A DNA stretch of 64,000 bases from an uncultured Chryseobacterium sp. (lineage in GTDB: Bacteria; Bacteroidota; Bacteroidia; Flavobacteriales; Weeksellaceae). The stretch is taken from NCBI GenBank assembly GCA_913776245.1, contig CAJYLO010000017.1, positions 85,184 to 149,183 on the forward strand. The letters are read 5' to 3'. Position 1 is the stretch's first letter. Every line of letters starts with the position of its first letter. Positions 42,284 to 49,984 of this stretch are shown here, one piece after another. Both the position numbers and the translations under genes were made by a program. The notes under the pieces are model-generated. The model ran no database searches, was not told the DNA's origin, and was given only the letters and a program-made list of their open reading frames with translations.

Positions 42284-43051
42284 ATGAAGAACATTTTCTT
42301 ATTTATAGGATTTTTATTTTTTTCAACTGTTTCCGCACAGTTTGATAACATCAATGCAGGAGAAGTTTTAAGCTACAGAATTCATTACGGCTTTATAACT
42401 GCTGGTAATGCTACTTTGGCAACTACTAAAACATCATACAACGGACAGCCTGCTTTTTACGTAAAAGGAACAGGAAAGACCAGTGGTGCTGCAAAAGCTT
42501 TTTTTAAAGTGGAAGATGTGTACGAAAGTTATATCAATGCCAGAAAAGAACCGCTTTTCTATGTCAGGAATGTCGCAGAAGGCAGCTACAGGCAGCATTT
42601 GCAAAGCACTTTCAACCCGTCGAATAATACATTGGTTTTAGTTGATAAGATCCATACCGACAGACCGGCAAAAACAGTTAAGGTACCGGACAATGTTCAG
42701 GATATGTTGTCTTGTTTCTATTATCTGAGAAGCCTGCCATCAGAAAACCTGAGAGTCGGAAGCGTGGTGCGGATGAATGTCTGGATCGATGATGAACTTT
42801 TTCCGTTTCAACTGAAAGTCGTAGGAACTGAAAGACTATCAACCAAATTCGGTAAAATAGACTGTCTTAAAATCGTCCCGTCTGTCATTAGCGGAAGGGT
42901 TTTTAAACAAAAAGAAGGCGTTACAATGTGGGTTTCCAATGATCAGAACCGCGTTCCGGTTCTAATTAAAGCAGAATTGGCCGTAGGATCGCTGAAAGCC
43001 AGTATAGATGGTTTCTCAAACGTAAAATATCCGCTGAACTTTTCTAAATAA
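42284..43051 (+). CDS. DUF3108-family exported protein
   Basis: 255 residues with a signal peptide ending SAQ (1-19). GEVLSYRIHYGFITAGNATL, FFKVEDVYESYI, and VQDMLSCFYYLRSLP match the DUF3108 pattern of periplasmic beta-rich proteins. The fold resembles lipid-binding periplasmic proteins, and the function is unknown. It is separated from glgC by a terminator, so it is not part of the glycogen operon. Confidence 0.88.
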   Translation: MKNIFLFIGFLFFSTVSAQFDNINAGEVLSYRIHYGFITAGNATLATTKTSYNGQPAFYVKGTGKTSGAAKAFFKVEDVYESYINARKEPLFYVRNVAEGSYRQHLQSTFNPSNNTLVLVDKIHTDRPAKTVKVPDNVQDMLSCFYYLRSLPSENLRVGSVVRMNVWIDDELFPFQLKVVGTERLSTKFGKIDCLKIVPSVISGRVFKQKEGVTMWVSNDQNRVPVLIKAELAVGSLKASIDGFSNVKYPLNFSK

Positions 43052-43056
43052 GTAAT

Positions 43057-43087
43057 CAAAATCACTCTCATAAGGAGTGATTTTTAG
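43057..43087 (+). terminator. Terminator after the DUF3108 gene
   Basis: AAATCACTC pairs with GAGTGATTT around a seven-base loop, followed by T-run. Confidence 0.8.
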
Positions 43088-43162
43088 TTTAATGCATAAT
43101 AATTGTCTTATGGCAAGTTGATTTTTCAGGAATAAAATTAACTTTGAAATAAAACAATCTAA

Positions 43163-43576
43163 ATGCAAAAATTAACGGTTACAACAGAAATCAATAAACC
43201 AATCCACGAAGTCTGGAACTACTTTAATAATCCTGACCATATCACGAAATGGAATTTTGCCCACGAAAGCTGGGAATGTCCGTCTGCAAAAAATAATTTG
43301 ACGATCGGTGGAAAACTGGAAGTGCGGATGCAGGCAAAAGACGGCAGTTTCGGATTCGATTTTGTCGGGATCTATGATGAGATTATAGAAAATGATCTGA
43401 TCAGATATCATCTGGAAGACGGCCGCAAAGTGGAAATTCTTTTTGAACAGTTATCTGCAAATAAAACCAAAGTGACAGAGAACTTTGACCCTGAAAACGA
43501 AAACCCGCTGGAAATGCAGCAACAAGGCTGGCAGGCCATTCTGGACAATTTCAGGAGCTATTGCGAAAGTATCTGA
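43163..43576 (+). CDS. SRPBCC (AHSA1-like) protein 1
   Basis: 137 residues with a helix-grip fold. TTEINKPIHEVWNYFNNPDHITKWNFAHESW at the start is the typical AHSA1/polyketide-cyclase opening, and GWQAILDNFRSYCES is the closing long helix. Such proteins bind hydrophobic ligands. It is the first gene in a same-strand run of eight short SRPBCC, VOC and hydrolase genes. The last codons approach the next gene closely (44 bp). Confidence 0.88.
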   Translation: MQKLTVTTEINKPIHEVWNYFNNPDHITKWNFAHESWECPSAKNNLTIGGKLEVRMQAKDGSFGFDFVGIYDEIIENDLIRYHLEDGRKVEILFEQLSANKTKVTENFDPENENPLEMQQQGWQAILDNFRSYCESI

Positions 43577-43620
43577 TCAATTATCAACTATCATTCTTCA
43601 ACTATCATAAATCAATTACT

Positions 43621-44472
43621 ATGAACAACAACATATTTCCCTGCTACTGGTTTAACCAAAACGGAGCAGAAGCTGCAGAATTCTACACTTCGGTTTTTCG
43701 TAATTCCAAAATCACCGTTGATACGCCAATGGTCATCAACATAGAAATAGAAGGCCAAAAATTAATGTTTCTGAACGCCGGTCCAATGTTCCAGCCTAAT
43801 CTGACATTGTCACTGATGATGATGTGCGATTCGAAGGATGAAGCTGAAAGTTATTACCAAAAGCTTTCGGAAAGCGGAAAAGTTATGATGCCGCTGGACT
43901 CTTATCCCTGGAGCGAATGTTACGCCTGGGTGGAAGATCAATATGGTATTTCCTGGCAAATCTATTACACTAAAGAGCAATATCAGCAGAAGTTTTCTCC
44001 CGTGATGATGTTTACAGGCGAAAACAATGGAAAATGCAAAGAAGCCCTAGATTATTACACATCCATTTTCCCGGACTCTAAAATCGAAGGTGTTATGGAA
44101 TATCAGGAAGGGCAGGGCGATACAGCAGGAAATGTGGCGCATTCCCAGTTCATTATCAATGGTTATGTGATGATGGCGATGGATAGTTCTCATGATCATA
44201 AAGCCCAATTTACCGAAGGAACCTCTATGACCATTATGACAAAGAATCAGGAAGAGACCGATTACTACTGGAACGAATTTACAAAAGAAGGTCAGGAAAG
44301 TATGTGTGGCTGGCTAAAGGATAAGTACGGCTTCAGCTGGCAGATTGTCCCGCACAGATTGATTGAACTGACCAACACGCACGAGGTGGAAAAGGCACAG
44401 AAAGCTTTCGGTGCAATGATGACCATGAAAAAAATCATCATCAAGGATATTGAGGATGCATACAATTCATAA
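43621..44472 (+). CDS. Tandem VOC (PhnB/3-demethylubiquinone-9 3-methyltransferase-like) protein
   Basis: 283 residues from the ATG at 43621, chosen because NNNIFPCYWFNQNGAEAAEF is the canonical VOC opening. Two PhnB-like domains lie in tandem: residues 1-130 (ending YGISWQIYYT) and 131-260 (FSPVMMFTGENNGKCKEALDYY to YGFSWQIVPH). The family contains metal-dependent dioxygenases and resistance proteins but also many of unknown role. Neighbours 44485 and 44935 are SRPBCC genes spaced by 10-12 bp. Confidence 0.88.
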   Translation: MNNNIFPCYWFNQNGAEAAEFYTSVFRNSKITVDTPMVINIEIEGQKLMFLNAGPMFQPNLTLSLMMMCDSKDEAESYYQKLSESGKVMMPLDSYPWSECYAWVEDQYGISWQIYYTKEQYQQKFSPVMMFTGENNGKCKEALDYYTSIFPDSKIEGVMEYQEGQGDTAGNVAHSQFIINGYVMMAMDSSHDHKAQFTEGTSMTIMTKNQEETDYYWNEFTKEGQESMCGWLKDKYGFSWQIVPHRLIELTNTHEVEKAQKAFGAMMTMKKIIIKDIEDAYNS

Positions 44473-44484
44473 AAAATCAAGCTT

Positions 44485-44925
44485 ATGGAAACATTAAAAT
44501 ATCACGTTGAGATTGAAGCACCGGCAGAAAAAGTCTGGGATGTATTATGGAATGATAGAACCTATTCGCAGTGGACACATTATTTTAGTCCTGGTTCTAT
44601 AATGAAAACAGATTGGGAAGTTGGCGGTAAAACCTATTTTACAGAAGCAACCGGGCAAAACGGAATGGTAAGCACCATTGAACGTATCGAAGAACCAAAA
44701 CTTTTAGTATTCAAACATCTTGGCGAGCTGAAAAATGGAGTAGAAGATATTAATAGCGATCAAGTAAAAGATTGGAACGGAAGTTTAGAGGCCTATCACT
44801 TAGAAGAAAATGAAGGTAAAACCACTCTCAAAGTAGAGGTAGATGTGGACATCAGTTACAAAGAAATGATGGACAATGGTTTTAATAAAGGATTGGAAGT
44901 TGTGAAGCAACTTTCTGAAAAATAA
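44485..44925 (+). CDS. SRPBCC (AHSA1-like) protein 2
   Basis: 146 residues. ETLKYHVEIEAPAEKVWDVL opens the helix-grip fold; EGKTTLKVEVDVDI and the C-terminal FNKGLEVVKQLSEK helix close it. Ligand unknown. Twelve bp after the tandem VOC gene and 9 bp before another SRPBCC gene, so these genes should be co-transcribed. Confidence 0.88.
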   Translation: METLKYHVEIEAPAEKVWDVLWNDRTYSQWTHYFSPGSIMKTDWEVGGKTYFTEATGQNGMVSTIERIEEPKLLVFKHLGELKNGVEDINSDQVKDWNGSLEAYHLEENEGKTTLKVEVDVDISYKEMMDNGFNKGLEVVKQLSEK

Positions 44926-44934
44926 TTTGAACCA

Positions 44935-45369
44935 ATGAATCCCAATAAAAATTATCAATATACTTTTCATTCCAACAAAACTGCGGAAGAAATTTTTTTG
45001 GTATTACAAGATGTTAGACAGTGGTGGATCGGTATATTTGGTGAAACTATATCGGGCAAAACCAATAAAATCGGAGACGAGTTTTCTTTTTCCGCCGGTG
45101 ACGGTGTCCATTTTTCAAAACAAAAACTCATTGAATTAGTACCCAATAAAGAATTGCTTTGGAAGGTAACCGAAAGCAATTTGTCCTTTCTGAATGACAC
45201 TCACGAGTGGGAAGGTACCAACATCAGATTTAATCTGGAAGCAACAGATCAGGGAACGAAAGTAACCTTTACTCACGAAGGTCTGACCCCGAAAATCGAA
45301 TGTTACAAAAATTGTACAGACGCCTGGACGCAGTATATGGAAAATCTTGAAAAGGCTTTAAACTCATAA
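44935..45369 (+). CDS. SRPBCC (AHSA1-like) protein 3
   Basis: 144 residues. NKNYQYTFHSNKTAEEIF, VRQWWIGIFGETISG, and GTKVTFTHEGLTPKIECY followed by WTQYMENLEKAL. The GETISGKTNKIGDEFSF segment is characteristic of this flavobacterial SRPBCC subgroup. Three bp separate it from the alpha/beta hydrolase gene. Confidence 0.87.
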   Translation: MNPNKNYQYTFHSNKTAEEIFLVLQDVRQWWIGIFGETISGKTNKIGDEFSFSAGDGVHFSKQKLIELVPNKELLWKVTESNLSFLNDTHEWEGTNIRFNLEATDQGTKVTFTHEGLTPKIECYKNCTDAWTQYMENLEKALNS

Positions 45370-45372
45370 ATA

Positions 45373-46149
45373 ATGAATTCAAAATCAAACGGTTATATAA
45401 ACGCTGATAATATCAATCTTTACTTTGAGATATATGGCGAAGGAAAACCTCTGGTTCTGATTCACGGTGGCGGTTCGTCCGGCTTTTATGATTTCGAGGA
45501 AACCATTAAAAGACTGGAAAATGAATTTCAGCTGATCGTTATTGATCTACAGAATCACGGGCGGTCCGGACATCGCAATATTCCTGAAACCTTTGAGCAG
45601 GATGCAAAAGATGTAATGTCAGTTTTGGAACAGCTGCATATCTCAAAAGCTTCATTTTTCGGGTTCAGTAATGGAGCAACAACGGTTCTTCATATTGCTC
45701 ATCTTTTTCAGGATCAGGTGGAAAAAATTATTGCTGCTTCCGGCGTTACAAAAAGAAGCGGAATGGTAGATGGTTTTTTTGAAGGAATGTCCAAAGCGAG
45801 CATCGACAATATGATGCAAAAGCTGAAAGATAATTTTCTGAAAATCAATCCGAACGAGAATTTATTGAAAAATATGTTCGACAAGGATAGCCGGCGGATG
45901 ATGAACTTTCAGGATATTAATGATGAAGTGTTAAAGTCAATAAAAAATCCTGTTTTCCTGATTGCCGGAGACAGAGATGTGATCAAGTCACAGCACATTG
46001 TTGAGATGAACCAGTTGATTCCACATTCCAGATTAATGATTTTGCCAGCTGGTCACGGTAATTATATGATGGCTGATGAAAATGGAAACGTTGATGCGGA
46101 GCTCATCGATTTTACGATTTCACAAATCAGAAAATTTTTAAATACATAA
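45373..46149 (+). CDS. Alpha/beta-fold hydrolase
   Basis: 258 residues. Oxyanion-hole HGGGSSGFY after LVLIH, DLQNHGRSGHR, nucleophile elbow GFSNGATTV (Ser near 95), acid Asp in IAGDRDVI, and His in LPAGHGNYM. It belongs to the large peptidase S33/hydrolase group; the substrate is unknown. It is embedded in the SRPBCC/VOC run. Confidence 0.9.
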   Translation: MNSKSNGYINADNINLYFEIYGEGKPLVLIHGGGSSGFYDFEETIKRLENEFQLIVIDLQNHGRSGHRNIPETFEQDAKDVMSVLEQLHISKASFFGFSNGATTVLHIAHLFQDQVEKIIAASGVTKRSGMVDGFFEGMSKASIDNMMQKLKDNFLKINPNENLLKNMFDKDSRRMMNFQDINDEVLKSIKNPVFLIAGDRDVIKSQHIVEMNQLIPHSRLMILPAGHGNYMMADENGNVDAELIDFTISQIRKFLNT

Positions 46150-46168
46150 ACAAGACAACTATAAAACT

Positions 46169-46615
46169 ATGGCAGCAGTAAACCCTTATCTCACATTCCA
46201 CGGTCAGTGCGAAGAAGCTTTTAAATTTTATGAAACTGCATTTGGAACCAAAGTTCCATTTTGGAGTCGTTTTGGTGATATGCCACCCCAGGAAGGAATG
46301 CCTCCATTAGCGGAAGAGTACAAAAACCAAATAATGCACGTTTCTCTTCCGATTTCTACGGAAACTGTGATTATGGGAAGCGATTCTCTTCCGGGAATGG
46401 GAGAGTACAGAAACGGAAACGATTTCTCTATTGCGATCAAGGCCGATTCCAAATATGAAGCCAAAAAATTGTTCGATAAACTTTCCGAAGGTGGAAAAAT
46501 AACAATGGAACTTCAGGACACATTTTGGGGCGCTTACTTTGGGATGTGGGAAGACAAATTCGGAATCCAATGGATGATAAATTATGATGATCCGGAGAAA
46601 GTTCAGGAACATTAA
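46169..46615 (+). CDS. VOC-family (PhnB-like) protein
   Basis: 148 residues. AAVNPYLTFHGQCEEAFKFY is the typical PhnB start; MHVSLPISTETVIMGSD and FWGAYFGMWEDKFGIQWMIN are the conserved strands. A single domain that probably dimerises. Two bp short of a repeat element follow its stop. The next gene encodes a close relative. Confidence 0.9.
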   Translation: MAAVNPYLTFHGQCEEAFKFYETAFGTKVPFWSRFGDMPPQEGMPPLAEEYKNQIMHVSLPISTETVIMGSDSLPGMGEYRNGNDFSIAIKADSKYEAKKLFDKLSEGGKITMELQDTFWGAYFGMWEDKFGIQWMINYDDPEKVQEH

Positions 46616-46618
46616 ATT

Positions 46619-46746
46619 TTTTTACGCAAAGACGCAATTTTTTTCCTATATAATTTTTTAAGGCGCAAATCTTTATAACTCACATTGTAAAATTTGGCGA
46701 CTTGAAGGTTGTCAATTTTGAAATTTCTTGCGACTTTGCGTTAAAA
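46619..46746. repeat. Intergenic inverted-repeat element between two VOC genes
   Basis: TTTTTACGCAAAGACGCAA at the left and CTTGCGACTTTGCGTTAAAA at the right are near-perfect inverted copies; the inner ~90 bp are A/T-rich and include AAGGCGCAAATCTTT. No gene inside. A related fragment occurs near 25873-25890 (CTTTGCGAACCTTAAAAA). Confidence 0.6.
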
Positions 46747-46778
46747 TTAAATAAATAACACAATTAAAATAAATTAAA

Positions 46779-47216
46779 ATGCCAAAATTAAATCCATACC
46801 TCAATTTTGATGGTACAGCAGAAGAAGCTTTCAGATTTTATCAATCCGTTTTCGGTGGAGAATTCGTGGGAGGCGTGATGAAAATGGGAAATGCGCCCGG
46901 AACAGAACATCTTTCTGAGGATGAAAAAAACAGAGTAATGCACATTGCACTGCCAATCGGGAAAGACCTCCTGATGGCTTCGGATATTGTTCCGTCTATG
47001 GGACATAAGCTCAATCAGGGCAACGGAAATTACATTTCGATTTTCCCGGAAAGCCGGGAAGAAGCAGACCGGATCTTCAACGGGCTTTCTGCCGGTGGTG
47101 ATGTGGAAATGCCAATGGCTGACCAGTTTTGGGGCGATTATTTCGGAAGCTTCAAAGATAAATACGGTGTTTACTGGATGGTGAATTACAGTAAAGATTC
47201 GGGTTACGAAGGATAG
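46779..47216 (+). CDS. VOC-family (PhnB-like) protein, paralogue of its neighbour
   Basis: 145 residues. PKLNPYLNFDGTAEEAFRFY, MHIALPIGKDLLMASD and FWGDYFGSFKDKYGVYWMVN match the preceding VOC protein segment by segment, so the pair probably arose by duplication. It is separated from that gene by a repeat element that may hold its promoter. Confidence 0.9.
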   Translation: MPKLNPYLNFDGTAEEAFRFYQSVFGGEFVGGVMKMGNAPGTEHLSEDEKNRVMHIALPIGKDLLMASDIVPSMGHKLNQGNGNYISIFPESREEADRIFNGLSAGGDVEMPMADQFWGDYFGSFKDKYGVYWMVNYSKDSGYEG

Positions 47217-47221
47217 CATGA

Positions 47222-47280
47222 ATTACCCGCAGATTTTTTAATTATATGCTAAAATCAGTAATATCTGCGAGAAATTTAAT
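47222..47280. repeat. Intergenic repeat with CGCAGAT/ATCTGCG arms
   Basis: CCCGCAGATTTTT and, 25 bp on, ATATCTGCGAGAAATTTAA form an imperfect inverted pair. The right half is shared with the element at 49232-49295. Confidence 0.5.
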
Positions 47281-47292
47281 AATTAAATATTT

Positions 47293-47736
47293 ATGGAAAA
47301 AGTAACAGCAAAAGCATCTATAGGGATTCAGAAGCCGGTTTCAGAAGTTTTTGAAGCCATTGTCAATCCGGAAATAATGCAGAACTATTTCATTTCCAAA
47401 GGTTCCGGAAGAATGGAAATTGGTAATGAAATTTTTTGGTCTTTTCCGGAATTTGATGGTTCTTATCCGTTGACAACAAAAGAAATTATCCATAATGAAA
47501 AAATTGTTTTTGTCTGGGACCCAAAATCTGTTGTGACCATTGAGTTACAACAATTGTCTGAAAATAACACAATGATAAAAGTTGCGGAAGCAGGGCATAA
47601 CACAGACGAAAACGGGATTAAGTGGGCAATCGGGCAAACCGAAGGCTGGGCCAACTTTCTGGCTTGTATGAAAGCGTGGCTGGAATATGGAATCCACCTA
47701 CGGAAAGGCGCTTTTGACTTTATGAAAACGAATTAA
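47293..47736 (+). CDS. SRPBCC (AHSA1-like) protein 4
   Basis: 147 residues. VTAKASIGIQKPVSEVFEAI, then FWSFPEFDGSYPL, VFVWDPKSVVTIEL, and the C-terminal helix WANFLACMKAWLEYG followed by IHLRKGAFDFM. The last gene of the SRPBCC/VOC run; a terminator follows within 10 bp. Confidence 0.88.
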   Translation: MEKVTAKASIGIQKPVSEVFEAIVNPEIMQNYFISKGSGRMEIGNEIFWSFPEFDGSYPLTTKEIIHNEKIVFVWDPKSVVTIELQQLSENNTMIKVAEAGHNTDENGIKWAIGQTEGWANFLACMKAWLEYGIHLRKGAFDFMKTN

Positions 47737-47740
47737 AATT

Positions 47741-47767
47741 GAAGCTTTGCGATTGCAAAGCTTTTAT
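47741..47767. terminator. Bidirectional terminator
   Basis: AAGCTTTGC-GATT-GCAAAGCTT followed by TTATT. It separates the SRPBCC run from the convergent HNH-like gene. Confidence 0.75.
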
Positions 47768-47779
47768 TAACAGAAAATT

Positions 47780-48634
47780 TTAATCCAAATTAAAGTTATC
47801 ATTATATAAAGATTTCCCTACATCAGAGTTCCAAAAATTTTCTGGGTCTTTCATTATTTCATTCAATATTTTTTGTTCTTGTTCTTGATTGGGTCTTGGC
47901 AAAGTTTCAATTTGCTTTATCCTATTATATAGAAATGAACAAATAGGAAAATATTCTAAATTTTGAGGCACTAATATTGTTCCCCCAGTTGGATTTATTA
48001 ACGAATCTGATAACTTATTTTCATCACCATACTTTTTTAAAACTCCCCAAAATATAAATCTATTAAATTTACCATATATCATTAAACAAGTTTGAGTTTG
48101 ATTATCTACAATTGTAGCATCTAAAGCTCTTGTGAGGTAAAAATCAACTCCTGTTAAGTCAGTACTATTCTCCTTAACTCTATCGGTTAGTTGAATACAG
48201 AAAATATCATATTTATTAATTTTTTTTCCACTTTTTAAAAATTCTTTCCATTCTGCTTCAGCTTCGCAAATTATATTATAATACCAATTATCTTTTAGAG
48301 TAGCATCTCTTTTTAATTCTAAAATTAAAATTCTCCATAAGAATGAAACAGTAAAGTAATATAAATTCTCATTGTAAGGTAATTTAGTTTCTCCACTAAT
48401 ATAAGGGACAAATATATTTTCAGCAAACCATTTTTCTCTTTTTGAAAATTCTTGCTCAGCTTTTTCACAAAGTAAATGGAGTTTAACACCATCTTGTAAT
48501 CTTTTATCAGGTTCAACAAGTCTTCTAAAATATTTAGAACCTGTTTTCTTGGTATGATTTATTACGAATTTTGGAAAAATATGACTTTCTTTTAAATCTT
48601 CTTCAGTATCATATAATGCACAAATACCCTTCAT
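47780..48634 (-). CDS. HNH-like protein with two missing zinc-ligand cysteines
   Basis: 284 residues. The opening MKGICALYDTEEDLKESHIFPKF recalls proteins that begin CxLC...ESHIIPKF, a split zinc/HNH-type module, with the second half at LHLLCEKAEQEFS where LLCxxCE is usual. Here the second Cys of each pair is Tyr9 or replaced by Ala, so zinc binding is probably lost. The rest is helical (YYFTVSFLWRILILEL) with a C-terminal charged tail. Codon use is noticeably A/T-rich relative to neighbours. Function unknown; nuclease activity should not be assumed. Confidence 0.65.
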   Translation of the reverse strand: MKGICALYDTEEDLKESHIFPKFVINHTKKTGSKYFRRLVEPDKRLQDGVKLHLLCEKAEQEFSKREKWFAENIFVPYISGETKLPYNENLYYFTVSFLWRILILELKRDATLKDNWYYNIICEAEAEWKEFLKSGKKINKYDIFCIQLTDRVKENSTDLTGVDFYLTRALDATIVDNQTQTCLMIYGKFNRFIFWGVLKKYGDENKLSDSLINPTGGTILVPQNLEYFPICSFLYNRIKQIETLPRPNQEQEQKILNEIMKDPENFWNSDVGKSLYNDNFNLD

Positions 48635-48934
48635 ATTAATATTTATTAAGTGTTAGTAATATAGAAATTTAAAAAATAAATGTATTATTTAGAAACTAAT
48701 TTAAAGTAAAATGTTAATATTTGAAAAATATATTTTCAGTTGGAATATTTGTATTGTGCGAAGCGCGCCCCCGGCTTGAACGGAGCTCTTTTTCTTTTTT
48801 GTTGAAAAAAAAAAGCGTGAGCACTTCGACTTCGCTCAGTATAAATTACAGGCGGATAAAGGCGCCAGAATTATTTTAAAGTAAAAAATTTGAGGTTGCG
48901 TCTTCCTAAATGTAAAACGTAAAATTTTAAAATA
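48635..48934. other. 300-bp spacer containing a repeat element
   Basis: A/T-rich to 48755, then the repeat element copy at 48765-48880, then the promoter region of the small gene at 48935. No coding sequence seen. Confidence 0.6.
48765..48880 (+). repeat. Intergenic repeat element, copy 2
   Basis: Carries CCCGGCTTGAACGGAGCTC, TTTTT, AAAAAAGCGTGAGC, then ACTTCGACTTCGCTCAGT, and GGCGGATAAAGGCGCC. Three blocks match, in order and in opposite orientation, those at 10081-10178. The ACTTCGACTTCGCTCAGT block is absent from copy 1 and looks like an inserted piece of another repeat that is common in flavobacterial spacers. Confidence 0.65.
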
Positions 48935-49174
48935 ATGAAAAAAGGAATTTTAGCCATCGCAGGTTTAGCAGCTATCGCCATCATCGCCAAAAAAGCACAA
49001 AAAAGAAAAGCGTTCGTGAGAGGAATCTTCGACGAATATGATGTGAAAGAAAGAACACCGTTCGGTTTTGCGGACAGAATCAGAACGATGAACGATGAAG
49101 AATACAACTCACTGAAAGAAAAAGTAAGATCGCAATTCGGAAGAGGGTGCTGCAAGCCAAGAACGGCAGAATAA
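48935..49174 (+). CDS. Small protein with hydrophobic N-terminus, unknown
   Basis: 79 residues. A short hydrophobic segment (GILAIAGLAAIAIIAKKA, 4-21) is followed at once by basic residues, then an amphipathic helix region (FADRIRTMNDEEYNSLKEK) and a Cys-Cys near the end (GRGCCKPR). It could be a small membrane-attached protein. No family recognised. A strong terminator follows, which supports a real gene. Confidence 0.6.
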   Translation: MKKGILAIAGLAAIAIIAKKAQKRKAFVRGIFDEYDVKERTPFGFADRIRTMNDEEYNSLKEKVRSQFGRGCCKPRTAE

Positions 49175-49198
49175 TCTTAGGAAACTGAATTAATTGTT

Positions 49199-49230
49199 AG
49201 AAACGGAAAGTTTATGCTTTCCGTTTTTTT
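49199..49230 (+). terminator. Terminator after the small-protein gene
   Basis: AAACGGAAAG pairs with CTTTCCGTTT around a TTTATG-type loop, followed by T-run. Confidence 0.8.
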
Positions 49231-49231
49231 G

Positions 49232-49295
49232 TTAATTTCTCGCAGATTAAACATATTTTCTATTTACGTAATCTGTGAAATCAGCGAGAAATTAA
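49232..49295. repeat. Palindromic intergenic element with 12-bp perfect arms
   Basis: TTAATTTCTCGC (49232-49243) and GCGAGAAATTAA (49284-49295) are exact inverted copies around 40 bp that include CGCAGATTAA. It shares ATCTGCGAGAAATT with the element at 47222-47280. Confidence 0.6.
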
Positions 49296-49327
49296 TTTTT
49301 GAATGTTATTAAGATGAACGAAATCGT

Positions 49328-49335
49328 TAAATTTG
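49328..49335 (+). promoter_or_regulatory. -7 promoter box of the tail-anchored J-protein gene
   Basis: TAAATTTG, ending only four bases before the GTG start codon, which implies a leaderless or nearly leaderless mRNA. Confidence 0.45.
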
Positions 49336-49339
49336 CTTT

Positions 49340-49984
49340 GTGAAGGATTACTACTACTTTCTCGGAATTCCTCAGGATGCTTCTGCAGAAGATATCAAAA
49401 AGGCTTACAGAAAATTATCGCTGAAATATCATCCGGATAAAAATGATAACGATGCGTTTTTTTCGGAGAGATTCAGGGAAATTCAGGAAGCTTATGAAAC
49501 GCTAACAGATGCTGCCAGGAGAAAGCTTTATGACCAGAATCTCAGCAGCCAGCACAGAAATGTGAAAAGCACTCTTCCCCCAAAGATCAAAAGCTTTTCT
49601 GCCAGTAAAATCCGGGCGAGAGCTGGTGAGGAAATTACGATTTACTGGAATACTTATGATGCGGACCTTGTAAAAATAGTGCCTTTCGGATTAGAGAAAC
49701 CGAACGGACAGCGAACGATCCGGATCAAAGAGTTTGATTCTCAGGGAAAATTCCAGATTCTGCTACACGCAACCAATACGGTTCTTCATAAAACCATTGT
49801 TCAGGGAATCACAATTACAGAACTTGCAGAGTCTGAGGTTAATTCTGATGAAAGCGAATCTGCAAATAATTTCCAGCAATCCTCTTCAAAACCCCATAAA
49901 AAAGAAAACCAATCTAAAAGACTGGTTTCTGTTCTTATATTTTTAGCATTAATAGCGATGATAATCTGGCTGATGTTTAGCTGA
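49340..49984 (+). CDS. Tail-anchored J-domain protein
   Basis: 214 residues from a GTG start; no ATG gives the full J domain. Residues 2-68 are a canonical J domain (DYYYFLGIPQDASAEDIKKA, YHPDKND, ERFREIQEAYETL). Residues ~75-155 look like a small beta-sandwich (ITIYWNTYDADLVKIVPFGL). A disordered Ser/Glu/Lys linker leads to a single C-terminal hydrophobic helix (LVSVLIFLALIAMIIWLMF, ~194-212), so the J domain should face the cytoplasm from a membrane anchor. It would recruit an Hsp70, presumably housekeeping DnaK. Confidence 0.88.
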   Translation: MKDYYYFLGIPQDASAEDIKKAYRKLSLKYHPDKNDNDAFFSERFREIQEAYETLTDAARRKLYDQNLSSQHRNVKSTLPPKIKSFSASKIRARAGEEITIYWNTYDADLVKIVPFGLEKPNGQRTIRIKEFDSQGKFQILLHATNTVLHKTIVQGITITELAESEVNSDESESANNFQQSSSKPHKKENQSKRLVSVLIFLALIAMIIWLMFS

